Shown: piece by piece, positions 55,158-63,996 of the stretch | Position numbering within the stretch: position 1 is the first letter of the stretch | Layout: each line of letters starts with the position of its first letter | Origin: Nonomuraea rubra | GTDB taxonomy: Bacteria > Actinomycetota > Actinomycetes > Streptosporangiales > Streptosporangiaceae | Direction: 5' to 3' | Assembly (NCBI RefSeq): GCF_014207985.1 | Contig: NZ_JACHMI010000001.1 | Coordinates: forward strand, 2,153,001-2,217,000 | Length of the DNA: 64,000 nt | The notes under the pieces: model-generated | Databases searched by the model: none | What the model saw: only the letters and a program-made list of their open reading frames with translations | What the model was told of the DNA's origin: nothing | Position numbers and translations under genes: made by a program

Positions 55158-57224
55158 TCACGGGGCGGAGTCCGTCCAGCCGTGGAAAACGTTGATCACG
55201 TTCGAGGTGGCGCCGGCGATCCGGTACGGCTGCGCGAAGTCGATCGGCGCCGTCTTCAGCGGGGCGCGGGCGGCGAGCGCGACGGAGATCCGCGCTCCGG
55301 AGATCGCGGGCTTGGCCGCGGCCGTCACCTGGTCGTTCTCGTCGGGCAGGCCTGTCTTGCCGTTCCTGGCCGCCCACCGCAGGGTCCACGCGCCCTTGGC
55401 GCCGGTGAGCGACACGATGGCCGTCCTGCCGCCCTGCTCGATCGTGACGGTCCAGGTGCTGCGGCTGTTGCCCTCGGACGGGGCACTCGGAGGGATGGTT
55501 CCGGCGGTGGTGAACTCGGCGGTCGCCCCCTTCGGGCCGCCCCTGACGACGGCGCTCACGAGGTCCGCGTGCGGCGGCGCCTCGCCCGCGTTCGGGCCGC
55601 CCTTGGCGTCGCCCCGCTTGTCCTGGACGGAGGCGCTCTGCGAGCCCGGTGGCGGAGGCTGGGAGACGTCGCACTTCAGGTCCGCCCGCGTGGTCCGGCC
55701 CTGCTTGACCTCGGCCGTGGTCGTGCACGTCTCCTTGCCGATCAGGGTCTGGAGGCGGTAGCCGCCTTGAGGTAGGGCGAAGCGGAAACCGCTCTGGTCC
55801 GAACGTTTGCCCGTGACCCGCTTGTTCTTGCCGGTGAAGACCTCGACCAGGCCGGGCTGGTAGCCGTCGGTGGCCGATGGCCCGGGAGAGGCGCCGCCGA
55901 CGTGGAGGATGCCGCCGACGATCAGGCCGGTTTTCGGGGTGGTGGGGCGGTCCTGAGGCTTCGCCGAGGTCTCCGGCTTTGGCGATTCATCCGGCTTCGC
56001 CGACTTGTCGGGTTTCGCGGAAGCGTCGTCCTCGGGCTGGGTGACGAGGTTCGGAGAAGGAGCGGCACTGGACGGTGTCTGGCCGATGCGTGCCTGGTTC
56101 GTCGTCGGGGTCAGTGAGCCGGGTTGCAGCAGGTTCCAGGCCAGAGCCGCGGCGATCGCCGCGGCGATCGTGCTCCCCGCCAGCACCGCCGCTCGCCGAG
56201 GGCGGCGCGCCTGCCGCGACTCGGTGACCTGGCCGCGGCTCCGGTCCTCGCCCGAGCCCGCGGCGGCCGGAGCGGGATCCGGTGGCGCGGCGCTCGCGTC
56301 CCGGGGCTCCGCGCCGCCCGTGGCCGGACGGGCTTCCGTCGCGCTGACGGCACTGCGCCCCGCGGCCGGACGGGCGATCGAACCGGGCTCCGCGTCCAGG
56401 TCGTGCACGAGCGCGCGGGCCCTCGCGGCCAGGGCGGCGGCGTCCGGCCATCGGCTCGCCGGATCCTTGGCCATGGCCCGCATGACGACCTCCGCGACAC
56501 CGCCCGGGACGTCGCCGGGGAGCGGCGGGGGCGGGTCGTGCAGGTGCTGGAGCGCGATCGCGACCGCGTTGTCCCCTTCGAACGGCACGCGCCCGGCCAG
56601 GCACTCGTACGCGACCACGCCCAGCGCGTAGACGTCCATCGCCGGCGTGGGCGGGGAGCCCTCGGCCTGTTCGGGGGCGCAGTAGGTGGCGGTGCTCAGC
56701 ACGATCCCGGAGGCCGTCAGCTTGTGCCCCTCCGCCGCCCTGGCGATGCCGAAATCGGTCAGCGCCACCGTCCCGTCGGGCCGGATGATGAGGTTGCCGG
56801 GCTTGACGTCCCGGTGCACGACCCCTGCCTCGTGCACCGCCTGGAGCGCTTCGGCGGCCTGCGCGACCAGGTCCATCGTCGCGCCCGGCGCGATCCGCCC
56901 CCGGCGGGCCAGCAGCAGGTGCAGCGGCTCGCCGTCGAGGAACTGCATGACCAGGTACGGTGTGCGCCCGCCGGCCGTCTCGGCGATCCCGAAGTCGAAC
57001 ACGCTCACCACGCCGCGATGGTCGATGGTGGCCATCGAGCGGGCCTCGGCACGGAACCGGGTCGCGAACTCGGGATCGTCGGCCAGCGCCGCCCGGATCG
57101 TCTTCACCGCGACGACCCGGGCGAGCAGCGTGTCCTGCGCGCGCCAGACTTCACCGTGCCCGCCGCTGCCGAGCCGTGACAGGAGGCGATACCGGCCGGC
57201 CAGCACCGTGTCTGGAGTAATCAC
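55158..57224 (-). CDS. Transmembrane Ser/Thr protein kinase (Hanks type)
   Basis: A 688-residue receptor-like kinase. Kinase motifs run in order over residues 10-270: GSGGHGEVW, VAVKTI (ATP lysine), VVHRDVKPGNLI (catalytic loop), LTDFGIARA and YCAPEQAEG. A Pro/Ala-rich juxtamembrane region, one membrane helix (AAVLAGSTIAAAIAAALAWNLL, about 345-366), then a Lys/Pro/Asp-repeat linker (DKSAKPDESPKPETSAKPQ) and an exported C-terminal domain of about 230 residues with two Cys (KETCTT, DLKCDVS). There are no PASTA repeats. The exported part may sense an extracellular signal; its ligand and substrates are unknown. Start GTG 57224. Confidence 0.92.
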   Translation of the reverse strand: MITPDTVLAGRYRLLSRLGSGGHGEVWRAQDTLLARVVAVKTIRAALADDPEFATRFRAEARSMATIDHRGVVSVFDFGIAETAGGRTPYLVMQFLDGEPLHLLLARRGRIAPGATMDLVAQAAEALQAVHEAGVVHRDVKPGNLIIRPDGTVALTDFGIARAAEGHKLTASGIVLSTATYCAPEQAEGSPPTPAMDVYALGVVAYECLAGRVPFEGDNAVAIALQHLHDPPPPLPGDVPGGVAEVVMRAMAKDPASRWPDAAALAARARALVHDLDAEPGSIARPAAGRSAVSATEARPATGGAEPRDASAAPPDPAPAAAGSGEDRSRGQVTESRQARRPRRAAVLAGSTIAAAIAAALAWNLLQPGSLTPTTNQARIGQTPSSAAPSPNLVTQPEDDASAKPDKSAKPDESPKPETSAKPQDRPTTPKTGLIVGGILHVGGASPGPSATDGYQPGLVEVFTGKNKRVTGKRSDQSGFRFALPQGGYRLQTLIGKETCTTTAEVKQGRTTRADLKCDVSQPPPPGSQSASVQDKRGDAKGGPNAGEAPPHADLVSAVVRGGPKGATAEFTTAGTIPPSAPSEGNSRSTWTVTIEQGGRTAIVSLTGAKGAWTLRWAARNGKTGLPDENDQVTAAAKPAISGARISVALAARAPLKTAPIDFAQPYRIAGATSNVINVFHGWTDSAP

Positions 57225-57324
57225 GTCATAGAAGACGTTGCGGACATGTTCTTGGTTCGGTGGGCGGCAGGATCGGTCCCGGCGTCGCTACACTCTGCCT
57301 CGATCAGGTGGACGAAAGGTGGCC

Positions 57325-57744
57325 ATGACCGGACCCTGCACGTTCTGCGGCATCATCGCCGGAGAGATCCCCGCGGAGATCGTCTACTCCGACGAGCACG
57401 CGGTCGCCTTCCTCGACATCTCGCAGGCGACTCACGGTCACACCCTGGTCGTCCCCCGCGAGCACTGCCGCGACCTGACCGACATCGGCCCGGACCGCGC
57501 GGGCCTGCTGATGCGGGGTGCCGTGCACACCGCCGCCCTGCTGCGGCGCGCGCTGGAGCCGGGCGGGATGAACATCTGGCACGCCACCGGCGCCACGGCC
57601 TGGCAGAGCGTGTTCCACTTCCACCTGCACCTGCTGCCCCGCTACGACCCCGAAGATCTCAGGCGGGCCTGGACGCACCGGGAGCTGCCGCTGTCGTCGC
57701 TGTCGCCACTGGCCGATCGGATCAGGACCGCCGCGGCTCACTGA
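57325..57744 (+). CDS. HIT-family nucleotide-binding protein
   Basis: A 139-residue histidine-triad hydrolase, acting on nucleoside phosphoramidates or dinucleotides. ATG 57325 follows AAAGGTGG. Features: CTFCGIIAGEIPAEIVYSDE, zinc-like CxxC at the N-terminus, THGHTLVVPREH, and the triad FHFHLHLLPR. It is divergent from the kinase gene, about 100 nt away, and likely cytoplasmic. Confidence 0.93.
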   Translation: MTGPCTFCGIIAGEIPAEIVYSDEHAVAFLDISQATHGHTLVVPREHCRDLTDIGPDRAGLLMRGAVHTAALLRRALEPGGMNIWHATGATAWQSVFHFHLHLLPRYDPEDLRRAWTHRELPLSSLSPLADRIRTAAAH

Positions 57745-57754
57745 GAGTTCCTGG

Positions 57755-57925
57755 TCAGGTACTGGACGGGTGCCAGGGCACCGCGCCCGATTGCTCGACG
57801 CTCCAGCCCAGCTTCCCGAAGGTGGCGAGGTCGCCGTGCAGGCGTGGCAGCGGCGGTTCGAGGTCGATCAGCTCGAAGACGGTGACGCCGCCGAAGCCGA
57901 TGGAGCGCAGCGCGCTGGTCGAGGT
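57755..57925 (-). pseudogene. Orphan C-terminal fragment on the minus strand
   Basis: The leftward frame ending at 57755 reads SIGFGGVTVFELIDLEPPL and RLHGDLATFGKLGWSVEQ, with natural composition and a normal stop. Upstream of about 57925 the same frame turns into low-quality antisense sequence. It looks like the 3' end of a lost gene. I do not recognise the family. Confidence 0.4.
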
Positions 57926-58034
57926 CGTGCGGGCAGTACGCGCGGCCATGCCCGCCCGCGCGGCGCTCGGCGTCAAGCTCAACACGGCGGACTTCCAGCG
58001 CGGCGGCTTCCAGCAGGAGGACGCGCCCTTCCGT
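57900..58034 (+). pseudogene. Fragment of an NADH:flavin oxidoreductase (old yellow enzyme family)
   Basis: The plus-strand frame from 57900 contains ALVEVVRAVRAAMP and GVKLNTADFQRGGFQQEDA, the conserved TIM-barrel strand of NADH:flavin oxidoreductases (usual form: VRA-VRA-V ... VGVKLNSADFQRGGF). Only about 45 residues survive; the flavin-binding N-terminus and the C-terminus are missing. It is a decayed remnant. Confidence 0.55.
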
Positions 58035-58264
58035 GCGACTGGCTCTCCGGACGTCCCGGCCCCGAGCCGCTGCCCGCCTCGCCGTCGTCCGACAAGGCCA
58101 CGGTCTCCGCCGCGAAGCAGGCGGCGGTCCGCTGGATCCTGCGGCGGACCGCCGCCCGCGGAACCGCTCCCGAGACCACCGACCCCGACGCCGCGCTGCG
58201 CCTGGACGCGCGCCGCCGCGCCCTGCTCCTGCGGCGTTACCGGGGCTGGCTGGCCGGCGGGTAG
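58034..58264 (+). pseudogene. Second plus-strand remnant, C-terminal fragment of unknown protein
   Basis: The frame shifts at 58034 and then reads DWLSGRPGPEPLPASPSSDK, AAVRWILRRTAARG and ALLLRRYRGWLAGG to a stop at 58264. Composition and end look like a real C-terminus, but no start or ribosome site precedes it. It may be the tail of the same decayed gene or of another. Its 3' end overlaps the truncated LuxR-type gene by 28 nt. Confidence 0.35.
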
Positions 58265-58902
58265 CCAGCCCCACCCCGCACGACCTCGGACGGCACGGCG
58301 AGGCGCGGGAGCGGTGGGGTGCGCCCGGCCACCTCCGACCCGCACCTCGCCCCGTCGGCGGACCGGCGCGGTCCGGGAGCCGCGCCGAAGTACGGGCTCA
58401 GCAGCGGGCCCAGCGTGGCCGCCATCAGCCGGTCGCGCGGCTCGATGGCCCGCCGAGCACCGTCGAACGGCACCCCCAGCGTGCTGACCGCGCCCGTGGC
58501 CGCCGACCTGACGACGATCTTCAGCATGTCGTCGATGCCGTTGCGCCGCAGGAACTGGTCGGCGAAGTCCCGCTCCGGGCCGGTCGCCCGCAGGCGAAGC
58601 CGCCCGAGGGTCGCCACGCCGTGGCGCGTCAGGCAGGCGACCCCGTCGTGCGAGGCGAACGGATTGTTCCAGCGCCAGCGCTCGACGTACTCCTCCACGA
58701 AGTCCGGCCGGAACGTGGTGAGGTACTGCTCCTCGCCGTCGCCGCCCGCCGCCAGATACGCGGGATTCTCGGCCACGAACGCGTCGACCCACCCGAGGTG
58801 CACGGCCAGCGCCTCGGCCAGCACCGGATAGAGCGCCCCCTGCCGGGCCCCGGCCACCTGCTCCAGCACCTTGATGAGCTTCCGGTATTCCAGCTGTTCC
58901 AC
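58237..58902 (-). pseudogene. LuxR-type regulator lacking its helix-turn-helix (probably truncated)
   Basis: A 221-residue frame starting at GTG 58902 (EQLEYRKLIKVLEQVAG). The first 165 residues resemble the sensor half of actinobacterial LuxR-type proteins (PDFVEEYVERWRWNNPFASHD, RHGVATLGRL, RDRLMAATLGPLLSPYF). Where LT-x-RE-x-EVL and the helix-turn-helix should follow, the frame degenerates (RTPPLPRLAVPSEVV) and stops. It abuts decayed fragments, so loss of the DNA-binding half is the simplest reading. A functional sensor-only protein cannot be excluded. Confidence 0.55.
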
Positions 58903-59114
58903 GGATCCGCCGATCGCACTCGTTCTCGCCCGCTCCAGGATTCCGCAACGGGGAGCCGGTCACCCATGACTTGACCAAGGAAGCCGCTGGAAAGCTTCAT
59001 GCCGGGGACGCTCTCCGGCCGCCGATGACGGCAAATGCGGCAAAGACCTCGACGTGGGGCCGTCCCGGCGTGGGTCTAAGATCGTTGGGCCCCGTCCCGA
59101 GGAGGAGTCACCGC

Positions 59115-60956
59115 ATGGATCGCCGACGTTTCCTGGCCCTGGCAGGCGCCACCGGCCTCGGTGCCGCGGCCGGACACGTCGCCCCCGCCCAGGCCGCGAG
59201 CTACCCCCACTACGACGCCGGCATCCCCGCCGAGGCGCACACCAAGCTGGGCGAGCTGGCCGCGTACGGTGTCACGGCGCTCGCCTTCACCCCGTCCGGC
59301 GGCTGGGTCGTCGTCACCCAGGACGGCCGGTACTTCGCCCGCGGCATCCCCGACGCCTGCTTCACCGAGCTCGGCAAGCTCAGCGCCGCCGGCAGGAAGA
59401 TCCACTGCGTGGCCTTCCCGCCGGAGGGCGGCGACCGGTGGGTGATCACCACCGACCGCGGGGTGACGGCCCGCGGCATCCCCGAGGCCTGCCGGCAGCG
59501 CGCCGAGTCCTTCTACCAGGCCGGGCAGCAGGTCGTGGACGTCGCCTTCCCGCCGGCCGGCGGCGACCGCTGGGTGGTGACCGCCTCCGCCGGGTTCCAC
59601 GCCAAGGGGGTGGACGACGAGTGTTACCAGATGATGCGCAACCTCACGCAGGGCGGGCGCCGCATCACCCGCGTCGCCTTCCCGCGCGCCGGCGGCTGGA
59701 CGGTCGTCGCCCAGGACGAGTTCCACGCCCGCGGCATCCCCGGCGCCTGCTTCGATCGCATGAACACCCTGGCGGGCGGCGGCTGGCAGGTGCACAGCGT
59801 GGCCTTCTCTCCGTCCGGCGGCTGGGCGCTGGCCTCGCGCGGCAAGGCTCCGGCGCTGCCCGCCGACAAGGTGCGCCAGGTCGAGAACGCGGTCGGCGGC
59901 TCGACGATCTGGCAGCGGATGAACGCGTACCGGACGCCCGGGGTCGCGGTCGCGGTGGTCATCGGCAACAAGATCGCCTGGTCGACCGGGTACGGGTGGC
60001 TGGAGGCCGGCGGCGCCGCGGCGGCCCATCCCGAGACGGCGTTCCAGGCCGCCTCGATCAGCAAGGCCGTCACCGCGGTCGGCGTCCTGCGCCTGCTGCA
60101 GACCCGCGAGATCGCGCTCGGCGCCGACATCCGTCCCTACCTCGGCTGGAACCTGCCCCGCCGTTCCTGCGTGACGTCCACGGCGGTGCCCACGATCGAC
60201 CGGATGCTGACCCACCGCGCCGGCGTGATCGGCCGCGGCTCGACCACCCCGGCGAGCGCCTGCACCGGGTTCGACGCGGGCGGCGGCGGCTTCCCCGGCT
60301 ACGGCCCCGACGCCACCGTGCCCACGCTGCTGGAGATCATGAACGGCGCGGGCAACACCCCGAAGATCGAGCTGACCACCGCGCCGGGCGCCGAGTACCA
60401 CTACTCGGGAGCCGGGTTCGTGCTGCTGCAGCGGATGGTGGAGCAGCAGACCGGGATGACGCTGGCCCAGTACATGCAGCAGGAGGTGTTCGCGCCGCTC
60501 GGCATGACCACCAGCTCCTACGCCCTCACCCCCGGCTTCGAGCCGGCCGCCGGCCACACCACCACCGGCGCGGTGATCCCCGGCAGGCGCAACCGCTACC
60601 CCGAGTCGGCCGCCGCCGGCCTCTACACCAACGTGCTGGACCTGTGCCGCCTGGTGTCCTACCTCAACCGGGCCTACACCGCCTCCGGCGACCTCGCCGG
60701 CCCGCTCACCAGAGCCTCGGTCCGTACGCTGCTCAGCCAGGGGCCCCAGCCCGGCATGGGCCGCGGCCTGTTCCTCTCCGGAGCGGGCACCGACGGCTTC
60801 TCCTACAGCCACGACGGCTCCAACTACGGCTTCAAGTCGGTGTTCACCGGCTACCCGAAGCTCGGTGCGGGCTTCGCCGTCCTGGCCAACGGCAGCAGCA
60901 CCAGCCTGGTCACCGAGATCGCCGCCGCCGTCAGGAAGGTGTATGGCTGGCCCTGA
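59115..60956 (+). CDS. Tat-exported serine beta-lactamase-like hydrolase with N-terminal repeat domain
   Basis: A 613-residue exported protein. ATG 59115 is preceded by GGAGGAG; the signal has a twin-Arg start (DRRRFLALAGATGLGAAAG). Residues about 35-255 hold five repeats of roughly 45 residues, each with a V-A-F-x-P-(A/S)-G-G-W-V-V phrase and an F-x-A-(R/K)-G-(I/V)-(P/D)-x-x-C phrase, a possible small beta-propeller. The C-terminal 340 residues are a class C beta-lactamase/esterase fold: SISK with Ser314 and Lys317, HYSGAG (Tyr motif), and SHDGSNYG near the end. Such proteins hydrolyse esters or D-amino-acid peptides more often than antibiotics. The repeat domain may bind the cell wall or a polymer. 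Confidence 0.88.
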   Translation: MDRRRFLALAGATGLGAAAGHVAPAQAASYPHYDAGIPAEAHTKLGELAAYGVTALAFTPSGGWVVVTQDGRYFARGIPDACFTELGKLSAAGRKIHCVAFPPEGGDRWVITTDRGVTARGIPEACRQRAESFYQAGQQVVDVAFPPAGGDRWVVTASAGFHAKGVDDECYQMMRNLTQGGRRITRVAFPRAGGWTVVAQDEFHARGIPGACFDRMNTLAGGGWQVHSVAFSPSGGWALASRGKAPALPADKVRQVENAVGGSTIWQRMNAYRTPGVAVAVVIGNKIAWSTGYGWLEAGGAAAAHPETAFQAASISKAVTAVGVLRLLQTREIALGADIRPYLGWNLPRRSCVTSTAVPTIDRMLTHRAGVIGRGSTTPASACTGFDAGGGGFPGYGPDATVPTLLEIMNGAGNTPKIELTTAPGAEYHYSGAGFVLLQRMVEQQTGMTLAQYMQQEVFAPLGMTTSSYALTPGFEPAAGHTTTGAVIPGRRNRYPESAAAGLYTNVLDLCRLVSYLNRAYTASGDLAGPLTRASVRTLLSQGPQPGMGRGLFLSGAGTDGFSYSHDGSNYGFKSVFTGYPKLGAGFAVLANGSSTSLVTEIAAAVRKVYGWP

Positions 60957-60963
60957 TCCGCCC

Positions 60964-61536
60964 TCAGACCTCCGTGATGTGCACCCGTTCGCCCTGCTGC
61001 CCGTAGATGGCGATCGTCTCGGCCGGCAGGTCGTCCCGGGCGTTGCCGATCCAGTGCGCGGTGCTGGTGTCGAACTCTGCCGCCTCGCCCGCCGTCAGCA
61101 CCGTCCGGGTGCCGGTGAGGACGAGCTGGACCGACCCGTGCAGCACGTAGAACCACTCCCGGCCGGGGTGCCGGTGGAACTTCGGTGGCGGGAGCTGCGA
61201 AACGGGGGGATAGATCACCTTGTACGCCTGCACGCCCCCCGTCTTCACGCCCAGCGGCACGAACGTCAGCCCGTGCTTGGTGAAGGGCCGCAGGTGGACC
61301 CGCGGATCGCCGATGGCCGGGGCCGCGACGAGCTCGTCCAGCGGCACCGCGTAGGCGCGGGCGAGCGGCAGGAGCTGTTCGAGGGTGGGGCGGACGTGCC
61401 CGCGTTCGAGCCGGGAGATGGTGCTCGGCGTGAGCCCCGTGCGTTCCGCCAGGTCGGCGAGGGTGAGGCCGAGGGCCTTGCGGAAGTGCCGCAGCCTCGG
61501 GCCGACGCTCTGCAGGACCGCTTCGTCTTCCGTCAC
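60964..61536 (-). CDS. XRE-cupin transcriptional regulator
   Basis: A 190-residue regulator with an N-terminal XRE helix-turn-helix (GLTLADLAERTGLTPSTISRLERG) and a C-terminal cupin (KFHRHPGREWFYVLHGSVQLVL, EAAEFDTSTAHWIGN) that can bind a small ligand. GTG 61536 follows GGGAGGTGG; an upstream in-frame start is less likely. It is divergent from the epoxide-hydrolase-like gene, with an inverted repeat between them, so it probably controls that gene and itself. Confidence 0.9.
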   Translation of the reverse strand: MTEDEAVLQSVGPRLRHFRKALGLTLADLAERTGLTPSTISRLERGHVRPTLEQLLPLARAYAVPLDELVAAPAIGDPRVHLRPFTKHGLTFVPLGVKTGGVQAYKVIYPPVSQLPPPKFHRHPGREWFYVLHGSVQLVLTGTRTVLTAGEAAEFDTSTAHWIGNARDDLPAETIAIYGQQGERVHITEV

Positions 61537-61565
61537 TGGCTGACCACCTCCCACCCGGACAGTTC

Positions 61566-61579
61566 TTGCAATGCTGCAA
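61566..61579. promoter_or_regulatory. Palindromic candidate operator between the XRE-cupin and hydrolase genes
   Basis: TTGCA-ATGC-TGCAA (61566-61579) has perfect 5-bp arms. A third related half-site CTGCAA lies about 15 nt further (near 61594). It is in the 85-nt divergent gap, where a regulator of both genes would bind. Confidence 0.5.
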
Positions 61580-61621
61580 AAAAGTGTGCCGAACTGCAAG
61601 TCCGCAGCTCAAGCTGGGTGC

Positions 61622-62671
61622 ATGACACTGATGCGAAGCCGACAGCGCCTGCTTCTCGGAGCCGGCGCGCTCACCCTCTCCCTCGCCGCGGGCGGTGCCG
61701 CCGGATGGAACGTGCTCGACGCGGCGCCTCCCGCCGCCGCCGCCTCGACGCCCTACGGTCCGGCCACCTCGTACGACGCCGCCACCAGGCACGACGCGGC
61801 GTTCAACGCGACGTTCAAGCACCGGTTCGCGACCGTCCGCGGCGTGCGCATGCACTACGTCACCGGCGGCAAGGGGCCGGCGCTGGTGCTGCTGCACGGC
61901 TGGCCGCAGACCTGGTACGAATGGCGGAAGGTCATGCCGGCGCTCGCCGAGCGTCACACGGTCTACGCCCTCGACCTCCCCGGCCTCGGCGACAGCCAGG
62001 GCCGCCCGGCGAGCTTCGACAAGAAGACCCTGGCCGGGTACGTCCACGGCCTGCTGCGTGACCGGATCGGGCTCGACCGCTTCGACCTGGTCGCGCACGA
62101 CCTCGGCGGCGGGGTCGGCTTCCAGTACGTCTCCCGGTTCCCCGCGCAGGTGAGGTCGTACGTGCATCTGGACTATCCGCTCCCCGGGCCGAAGCTGCCT
62201 GCCGCGCAGTACCGGACCTTCTCCTGGCACATGGCCTTCAACAGCCAGCAGGCCGTACCGGAGCGGCTCGTCGACGATCCGGGCGACGTGCGCGACTACC
62301 TCACGGCGTTCTACCCGCAGGTCGCCTACGGCGGGGCGGCGTTCGGCGGCACGAGGACGCGGTCGCCGTTCACCGACGCGGAGGTCGACGAGTTCGTCCG
62401 CACCTACAGCCGCCGGGACGTCCTGCGCGCGGGGTTCGAGCTCTACCGGACCCTGGACGAGGACGAGCGTGACAACGTCGCGGCCACCCCGGTGGACACC
62501 CCCACGCTCCTGCTCACGGCCACCGGCTCGCTCGCCGCCACCCGGCCGTCCGTGGCGCCGCTGCTGCGCAACATCACGCGCGCGGCGGAGATCCCCGAGT
62601 CGGGGCACTGGCTCGCGGAGGAGAACCCCGAGGCCGTGGTGCGGGAGATCCTCGCGTTCACGGCCGAGTGA
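61622..62671 (+). CDS. Exported epoxide-hydrolase/dehalogenase-like alpha/beta-hydrolase
   Basis: A 349-residue hydrolase with a signal-like N-terminus (RSRQRLLLGAGALTLSLAAGGAAGW). The core has HGWPQTWYEWRKVMPAL (oxyanion HGxP), DLPGLGDS, the nucleophile elbow VAHDLGGGVG (Asp instead of Ser, as in epoxide hydrolases and haloalkane dehalogenases), and GHWLAEE with the catalytic His. ATG 61622 is used; ATG 61631 is possible. It is controlled by the divergent XRE-cupin gene. Detoxification of a reactive epoxide or similar compound is the inferred role. Confidence 0.88.
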   Translation: MTLMRSRQRLLLGAGALTLSLAAGGAAGWNVLDAAPPAAAASTPYGPATSYDAATRHDAAFNATFKHRFATVRGVRMHYVTGGKGPALVLLHGWPQTWYEWRKVMPALAERHTVYALDLPGLGDSQGRPASFDKKTLAGYVHGLLRDRIGLDRFDLVAHDLGGGVGFQYVSRFPAQVRSYVHLDYPLPGPKLPAAQYRTFSWHMAFNSQQAVPERLVDDPGDVRDYLTAFYPQVAYGGAAFGGTRTRSPFTDAEVDEFVRTYSRRDVLRAGFELYRTLDEDERDNVAATPVDTPTLLLTATGSLAATRPSVAPLLRNITRAAEIPESGHWLAEENPEAVVREILAFTAE

Positions 62672-62684
62672 CGGTCAGGGGGCG

Positions 62685-63596
62685 TCAGGGGGTGGGGTCG
62701 TGGTGGTCGAGGGGCGGGGCGCCGGACCAGGACGGTAGGGGTTCGCAGCGCCGTCTCCACTCCGGCGGCAGGTGGCCGGACTCGGCGGCGCCGACGATGC
62801 CGCCGACGATGGCGCACGTGGTGTCGACGTCCCCGCCGGCCGCCGCCGTCGTCCACATCGCCGCCTCGTGATCGTGGCGATGACGGGCCGCCACCCACAG
62901 CGCGAACGGCACCGTGTCGTGCGCGGTGACCTGCCGGCCGTTCCCGAGCATCCGGGCGGCCAGCGAGGGGTCGCTGATGGTGAGCAGTTGCCGGGCTTCG
63001 GCGAGGCCGTCGCGGACCAGGCTGTCCGGGACGTGCTCGCTGACGCGATCGAGGAAATGCCCGGCGGGCAGGCCGGGCTCCGTCGCGGTCACGGCCGTCG
63101 CCACCGCCACGGCCACGGCACCGGCCACGGCCTCGGGGTGGGTGTGGGTGACCTGGGCCGACAGGGTGGACTGGCGGACGGCCTCGGCCAGGTCGCCGGC
63201 GAACCAGGCACCCAGCGGCGCCACCCGCATGGCCGCGCCGTTGCCCCACGAGCCCCTGCCGTCGAAGAGCCCGGCCGACAGCGCCCGCCAGTCGCCTCCC
63301 TCGCGTACCAGCCGGAGCAGCCGGTTCGTCGCCGGGCCGTAGCCGCGGTCGAAGTCGTGGCGGGTGGCGAAGCTCGTGGCGAGCGCGTCCTGGTCGATGG
63401 TGCCGTGATCGGCCAGGACGCGGTAGACGGAGCAGGCCATCTCGGTGTCGTCCGTCCACTGCCAGGGGGCCGGCGGGAGGAGGCGGGAGTCGAGGGCGTG
63501 ACGGTTGGCCGGGACGAAGAACTGGGAGCCGAAGGCGTCGCCGAGAGCCAGGCCGTGGAGGGAGGAGGCGGCCCGGGCGAGGAGGTGAGCTGACAT
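62685..63596 (-). CDS. ADP-ribosylglycohydrolase (ARH/DraG family)
   Basis: A 303-residue enzyme that removes ADP-ribose from proteins or hydrolyses related compounds. Metal-binding motifs are at both ends: LALGDAFGSQF, WTDDTEMA, and GGDVDTTCAIVGGIVGA. It is all-alpha and cytoplasmic. No partner ADP-ribosyltransferase or toxin gene is next to it. It converges with the hydrolase at 61622, 13 nt apart. Confidence 0.92.
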   Translation of the reverse strand: MSAHLLARAASSLHGLALGDAFGSQFFVPANRHALDSRLLPPAPWQWTDDTEMACSVYRVLADHGTIDQDALATSFATRHDFDRGYGPATNRLLRLVREGGDWRALSAGLFDGRGSWGNGAAMRVAPLGAWFAGDLAEAVRQSTLSAQVTHTHPEAVAGAVAVAVATAVTATEPGLPAGHFLDRVSEHVPDSLVRDGLAEARQLLTISDPSLAARMLGNGRQVTAHDTVPFALWVAARHRHDHEAAMWTTAAAGGDVDTTCAIVGGIVGAAESGHLPPEWRRRCEPLPSWSGAPPLDHHDPTP

Positions 63597-63657
63597 CGCT
63601 CCCCATTGTGGAGGACGGGCGGCCTCGCGTGCGCGGGAGAGCCGCTCGGGCCGCCGG

Positions 63658-63996
63658 TCAGCTGATCAGCCTGGTGAGCGCGGTCGCGGCGGCGGCGATC
63701 ACGACGATCCACAGGGTGGGGACCTTGAGGCGCCAGGCGACGACGGCCGCGGCCAGGCCCGCGAGGCGCGCGTCCAGCACGACGTTCCCGTCCGGCGAGC
63801 CCAGGAGCTGGGTGACCACCAGCATGGCGAGCAGGGCGGGCGTGAGGAGGCCCACGAACCCGGGGAACCAGCCCGGCAGGCGCCTGCCGGCCGCCACCAC
63901 GGGCCCGAACGCCTTGAGCAGCAGCGTGACCAGCACCAGGCCGGCGACGGACGCCCACGCCAGGGTCGCGGTCACGGGCGGCGCCAGGTCCACCAC
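63658..63996 (-). CDS. AzlD-type branched-chain amino acid exporter subunit (start near the window edge)
   Basis: A 112-residue membrane protein with four hydrophobic segments (WASVAGLVLVTLLLKAFGP, FVGLLTPALLAMLVVTQLLG, GLAAAVVAWRLKVPTLWIVV). It matches the small AzlD partner of AzlC permeases that export branched-chain amino acids or their analogues. A GTG start is at 63996, but the frame continues to the window edge without a stop, so the true start may be further right, where azlC is expected. Confidence 0.82.
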   Translation of the reverse strand: MVDLAPPVTATLAWASVAGLVLVTLLLKAFGPVVAAGRRLPGWFPGFVGLLTPALLAMLVVTQLLGSPDGNVVLDARLAGLAAAVVAWRLKVPTLWIVVIAAAATALTRLIS

